Of a stretch of 48,803 nucleotides of DNA, positions 45,578 to 48,803 are shown piece by piece; position 1 is the stretch's first letter, and every line of letters starts with the position of its first letter. This DNA comes from Bacteroides sp. (lineage in GTDB: Bacteria; Bacteroidota; Bacteroidia; Bacteroidales; Muribaculaceae), in contig JAMPBC010000001.1 of assembly GCA_023666905.1 (NCBI GenBank), forward strand, positions 734,604-783,406. The letters are read 5' to 3'. A program made the position numbers and the translations under genes. The notes under the pieces are model-generated. The model saw nothing but the letters and a program-made list of their open reading frames with translations. It was not told the DNA's origin and did no database searches.

Positions 45578-47086
45578 TTAGTCAAGTGGCACTGCATAAT
45601 ATTTCTTTGCACCTGTGGGATAGATGCCGGTGATGAACATCACATGGTCATCAGTTGACTTGATGATGGAGTTGTAAATTTTCTCAACATCCTCGTCCGA
45701 CTTCACTTTTGCGCCGTTGATGTCCTGTATGATGAAGCCTTCCTTGATGCCTGCATTTTTGAAAATGCCATCTTTGAGTCCCACAACCTGAAGTCCCGAA
45801 TTGATTTTAAGCTGGGCACAGGTTTCTTCATCCAACTTTTTGAAAGCGCATCCCAAATCGGTCACAGATGAGGCCTGGGTTATTTTGGTGCTGCCTTGCG
45901 AGTTGTAGAGTGTGGTGTTTACAGTTTTTGATTTACCATCGCGAGTGTAGGTAATGGACACCTTATCGCCGGGGCGCATTCTGGCCATCTGCTCGAGCAA
46001 TTGGGCAGAGTTGTGGGTGGGATTGCCATTGATGGCGGTGATAACATCGCCTTTCTTCAATCCGGCTTCCATTGCGGCGCTGCGGTCGTTGACCGATTCC
46101 ACGTAGAGTCCGTCGACAATTCCATCAAGTCCTTTCTCTTTAGCAGTTTTGGCGTCAAGAGGTGAGTAGGTGATTCCAAGGAATGCACGTTGAACGGTGC
46201 CGTATTGCTTGAGGTCTGTGGCCACCTTGGTTACAATGGCGGTGGGAATTGCAAATGAGTAGCCTGCGTAGCTTCCGGTTTGGGAATAGATGGCAGTGTT
46301 GATTCCAACAAGCTCGCCATTAAGATTAACAAGGGCACCGCCGGAATTGCCGGGATTAACGGCGGCATCGGTCTGAATGTACGACTCAAGGCCCATGGGG
46401 CGGCCGTTGGTGGCCGATGAGATGCTGCGTGCCTTGGCCGACACAATGCCGGTGGTCACGGTTGAGGTGAGTCCGAACGGATTGCCCACAGCGAGAACCC
46501 ATTCTCCCACCTTAAGAGCATCGCTGTCGCCCATGGGGATAACGGGAAGTTCCTTGGCGTCTATTTTAATAAGCGCAAGGTCGGTGTTGGGGTCGGCTCC
46601 AACAACGGTTGCATTGAATTGGCGGTTGTCGTTGAGTGTAACCTCAAGACGTTCGGCTCCGTCGATAACATGGTTATTGGTGACGATGTAGCCATCGGGC
46701 GAAATAATCACTCCCGAGCCAAGACCGAGCTGTCGCTGGGAATCTTCTTCGTTGCGCGGCTGCTGTTGCTGGCGCGGCTGCTGGCGGCGGTTGCTGCCAC
46801 CGTAGGGGTCGCCGAAGAAAAATTCAAAGAAAGGATCGTTGAAAAAATCCCCTCCGTTGCTGTAGCCTCTTTGCTGGCGAGGCGTGGCGAAACTTTTTAT
46901 GCTGACAACTCCGTTGATGGTCGATTCGGCCACCTTGGTGAAATCCGTGTTCACACCGGGGTGTTGGGCAACCGTGAGGAAGCCGCCCTCGGACGATTCG
47001 TTTGACTGGCAGGCATTGGATGCCGTTATTGTTCCGGCTATGAGTGCGCCGGCGGCGAAAGCCAGAATTTGTCGGTTAATTTTCAT
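45578..47086 (-). CDS. Periplasmic serine protease, DegP/DegQ (HtrA) family
   Basis: 502 aa from the ATG at 47086; the frame extends 20 codons upstream without a signal peptide, so I reject that start. A hydrophobic export signal (about 5-24) ends near SNAC. The trypsin-like domain has the triad H139 (NNHVI), D169 (NTDLALIKI) and S248 (NPGNSGGALV). A Q/R-rich loop, about 95-118, precedes it. Two PDZ domains follow at about 285-385 and 400-490. HtrA proteins degrade or refold misfolded envelope proteins. A terminator follows, so it is monocistronic. Confidence 0.95.
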   Translation of the reverse strand: MKINRQILAFAAGALIAGTITASNACQSNESSEGGFLTVAQHPGVNTDFTKVAESTINGVVSIKSFATPRQQRGYSNGGDFFNDPFFEFFFGDPYGGSNRRQQPRQQQQPRNEEDSQRQLGLGSGVIISPDGYIVTNNHVIDGAERLEVTLNDNRQFNATVVGADPNTDLALIKIDAKELPVIPMGDSDALKVGEWVLAVGNPFGLTSTVTTGIVSAKARSISSATNGRPMGLESYIQTDAAVNPGNSGGALVNLNGELVGINTAIYSQTGSYAGYSFAIPTAIVTKVATDLKQYGTVQRAFLGITYSPLDAKTAKEKGLDGIVDGLYVESVNDRSAAMEAGLKKGDVITAINGNPTHNSAQLLEQMARMRPGDKVSITYTRDGKSKTVNTTLYNSQGSTKITQASSVTDLGCAFKKLDEETCAQLKINSGLQVVGLKDGIFKNAGIKEGFIIQDINGAKVKSDEDVEKIYNSIIKSTDDHVMFITGIYPTGAKKYYAVPLD

Positions 47087-47143
47087 GTTTATGCTAATGA
47101 TGTTGGATTTTGTGAATGAATAAGCATTTTGATAATGATGCCA

Positions 47144-47151
47144 CAAAGATA
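47144..47151 (-). promoter_or_regulatory. -7 element of the DegQ/HtrA gene
   Basis: TATCTTTG on the minus strand, 58 bases before the ATG at 47086. A perfect -7 box, but no TTTG at 19-21 bases upstream was seen. Confidence 0.5.
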
Positions 47152-47290
47152 ACGCATAATTTCATGCATTAATATGCAATTGCGCCGTTTTAAAATGATT
47201 TAATATCAACATGGCTGATTTTATATAAATTTTACGCCTTAGTGTTTAAAATCCCTAAAAAATCGTGCTATTACTCTCACATATTTTCGT

Positions 47291-47298
47291 TATTTTTG
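47291..47298 (+). promoter_or_regulatory. -7 element of the C1B peptidase gene
   Basis: TATTTTTG, 34 bases before the ATG at 47332. No clear -33 element was seen. Confidence 0.45.
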
Positions 47299-47331
47299 CA
47301 ACAGAAAAATCATTATCACAAAAATATTATC

Positions 47332-48537
47332 ATGAAGAAATTTATTTGTGGCGCGCTTGCGCTCTCTGTCGCTGCCGGTGCCTTCGCTGCTGATGATAAG
47401 CCTGCCGCTCCTGACAGCCTGGGATTTAAGTTTACCGATGTGAAACTTGTCAAGACCACTCCTGTGAAGGACCAGAACAAGTCCGGAACTTGCTGGTGCT
47501 TCTCCGGCCTTTCATTTTATGAAGATGAAATTCTGCGTAAGACGGGCAAGGAGCTTGACCTCTCGGAGATGTTTGTGGTGCGTCATTGCTACGATGATAA
47601 GGCCGACCGTTATGTGCGAATGTATGGCGAAACAAACTATGCCCAGGGTGGCAGTGGCCTTGATGTGCCCTACGTTTGGGAGCGTTATGGCATTGTTCCT
47701 GAAGAGGTGTACCGCGGTCTTAACTATGGCGAAGAGAAGCACTCCCACTATGAGATGGCCGACGTGCTTTCCGGCATTGTGAGTGCCGTTGTGAAAAAGC
47801 CCGGGAAAAGAATTACCACCGCATGGCGCAAGGGCCTCAATGGCGTACTTGATGCTTACCTTGGCGAGCTGCCCGAAACTTTTGTTTACGAAGGAAAGAC
47901 ATATACTCCGCAGAGTTTCGCGGCCTCGCTTCCCATCAATGTCGACGATTATATTGCCGTGACATCTTTCACACACCATCCGTTCTACAAGCCGTTTGTG
48001 CTGGAGGTTGCCGATAACTGGCTCGCCGGCCAGTATTACAACGTGCCCATCGATGAAATGCAGGCCATTGTTGACAACGCTCTTGACAAAGGTTACTCAG
48101 TAAGCTGGGCTGCCGATGTCAGCGAAGGCGGATTCAAGTGGAACAACGGTTTTGCCGTGATGCCCAAGGAGAAAAATCAGGCCGACATGGAGGGGACTGA
48201 GCTTGCCCGTTGGGTGAAACTATCGGACAAGGACCGCGAAAATGAACGCTTTAAATTCAATGGACCGGTGGAGGAGATGGAAATCACCCAGGAGATCCGT
48301 CAGAATATGTTTGACCGTCAGGAGACCACTGACGACCATGGTATGGTGATTGTGGGCAAGGCTGTGGACCAGAAAGGTAATCCTTATTATAAGGTGAAGA
48401 ACTCCTGGGACACCAATCAAATCTACGATGGTTACTTTTATGTGTCCGTTCCTTACTTCCGCGCCAAGACAATGGACATTTATGTTAACAAGGAAGCTGT
48501 CCCCTCGAACATAATGAAGAAGCTTGCTGTGAAATAA
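47332..48537 (+). CDS. Secreted C1B-family cysteine peptidase (aminopeptidase C / bleomycin hydrolase-like)
   Basis: 401 aa from the ATG at 47332; an upstream in-frame extension of 30 codons lacks a signal and overlaps the promoter. A cleavable signal (about 1-20, ending GAFAADD) sends it to the periplasm, unlike cytosolic PepC. The papain-like catalytic residues are Q48 and C54 (KDQNKSGTCWCFSGLSF), H336 (DDHGMVIVG) and N357 (YYKVKNSWDTN). It would trim peptides from the N-terminus. It is slightly shorter than PepC/bleomycin hydrolase (about 440-450 aa). It is alone, with a strong terminator directly after. Confidence 0.9.
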   Translation: MKKFICGALALSVAAGAFAADDKPAAPDSLGFKFTDVKLVKTTPVKDQNKSGTCWCFSGLSFYEDEILRKTGKELDLSEMFVVRHCYDDKADRYVRMYGETNYAQGGSGLDVPYVWERYGIVPEEVYRGLNYGEEKHSHYEMADVLSGIVSAVVKKPGKRITTAWRKGLNGVLDAYLGELPETFVYEGKTYTPQSFAASLPINVDDYIAVTSFTHHPFYKPFVLEVADNWLAGQYYNVPIDEMQAIVDNALDKGYSVSWAADVSEGGFKWNNGFAVMPKEKNQADMEGTELARWVKLSDKDRENERFKFNGPVEEMEITQEIRQNMFDRQETTDDHGMVIVGKAVDQKGNPYYKVKNSWDTNQIYDGYFYVSVPYFRAKTMDIYVNKEAVPSNIMKKLAVK

Positions 48538-48568
48538 CCGGCTTGGGGAACGCACCTGAAAAAATTCG

Positions 48569-48617
48569 CGGCTGTACAGCTGAAGTGGTTTGTTGCTTGC
48601 TGTGCAGCCGTTTTTTT
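48569..48617 (+). terminator. Rho-independent terminator of the C1B peptidase gene
   Basis: CGGCTGTACAGC (48569-48580) pairs with GCTGTGCAGCCG (48599-48610): 12 bp with one U-G wobble and an 18-base loop, then seven T. A strong intrinsic terminator. Confidence 0.9.
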
Positions 48618-48723
48618 GTCAACTTCCGAGGGTGATTTGTTGTGCGGAGTATTATCTTTTTATAAATTTTTCAACATCTGTTTATTGATTAAGTTGTTGA
48701 TATACAGTTGTTCTATGCTTGAT

Positions 48724-48742
48724 TTTGGATAACTTATCAACA
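48724..48742. other. Two DnaA-box-like nonamers at the right edge
   Basis: TTTGGATAA (48724-48732, reverse complement TTATCCAAA) and TTATCAACA (48734-48742) each differ by one base from TTATCCACA. They are set almost back to back in AT-rich sequence after the last gene. They may be chance, a DnaA-regulated promoter or part of an origin. Confidence 0.3.
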
Positions 48743-48767
48743 TTGGGAATGTTTGGCGGTGAAAAAT

Positions 48768-48798
48768 TTTGTTGTTTCGCAAATAATGGCAATATTTG
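48768..48798 (+). promoter_or_regulatory. Possible promoter of a gene beyond the window
   Basis: TTTG (48768-48771), a 19-base spacer, then AATATTTG (48791-48798), one mismatch from TAnnTTTG. Transcription would begin past the window edge, so its gene cannot be seen. Confidence 0.35.
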
Positions 48799-48803
48799 CA
48801 AAA

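Noticed and set aside
47087-47146. An upstream extension of the HtrA gene
   Set aside because: It would bury the signal peptide behind 20 polar residues and runs through the -7 element; the ATG at 47086 is better.

Overview
The window looks like chromosome of a gut Bacteroidales bacterium; gene content and protein style fit the Muribaculaceae or a close relative, but the family is an inference because there is no 16S gene here. The strongest sign is the promoter grammar. Many transcription units are preceded by TAnnTTTG with TTG or TTTG 18 to 21 bases upstream, the Bacteroidota sigma factor signature, and there are few Shine-Dalgarno sequences. An OstA-like protein, an HU-SPOR protein, a DUF4835 protein and a SusB-type GH97 enzyme agree. 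I saw no insertion sequence, prophage, CRISPR array or rRNA. Most of the window is core genome.

Layout. Positions 1-10,400 are minus-strand: an HU/SPOR membrane protein, mutL, an OstA-like envelope protein, two parvulin-type chaperone/isomerases and guaB. Positions 10,500-12,600 are plus-strand: a small secreted protein, tRNA-Pro(GGG) and a fused HD-domain/nicotinamidase protein. Positions 12,600-21,400 are minus-strand accessory metabolism: a drug-type MFS exporter, the aspartate 4-decarboxylase/aspartate:alanine exchanger pair (aspD, aspT), and a GH97-GH65 alpha-glucosidase pair. Positions 21,600-38,300 are plus-strand housekeeping: gyrB, rnr, folB, galM, a sugar-nucleotidyltransferase, a class A PBP, dnaN, a DnaQ-like exonuclease, coaBC, a DUF4835 protein, recN, rlmB and a six-TM channel-like protein. 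Positions 38,300-47,100 are minus-strand: an orphan seven-TM protein, tRNA-His, an SPFH/NfeD pair, the panC-panD-ffh-folD operon and a DegQ/HtrA protease. The last gene is a secreted C1B cysteine peptidase followed by a strong terminator.

How the genes fit together. An envelope-biogenesis theme runs through the window: OstA-like protein, two periplasmic PPIases, PBP1, HtrA, DUF4835/PorD-like, SPFH/NfeD and SPOR. AspD and AspT would form a proton-motive aspartate/alanine cycle. panC, panD and coaBC belong to coenzyme A synthesis. GH97 and GH65 would trim alpha-glucosides in the periplasm.

The items I would look at first are the HD-nicotinamidase fusion, the channel with a TCGSN filter, the orphan seven-TM protein with its own promoter and a nearby G9 tract, the AspD/AspT cassette, the MutL without a nuclease motif, and a block of about 24 kb with reversed strand skew. 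I did not find a clearly new multi-gene defence or mobile system.
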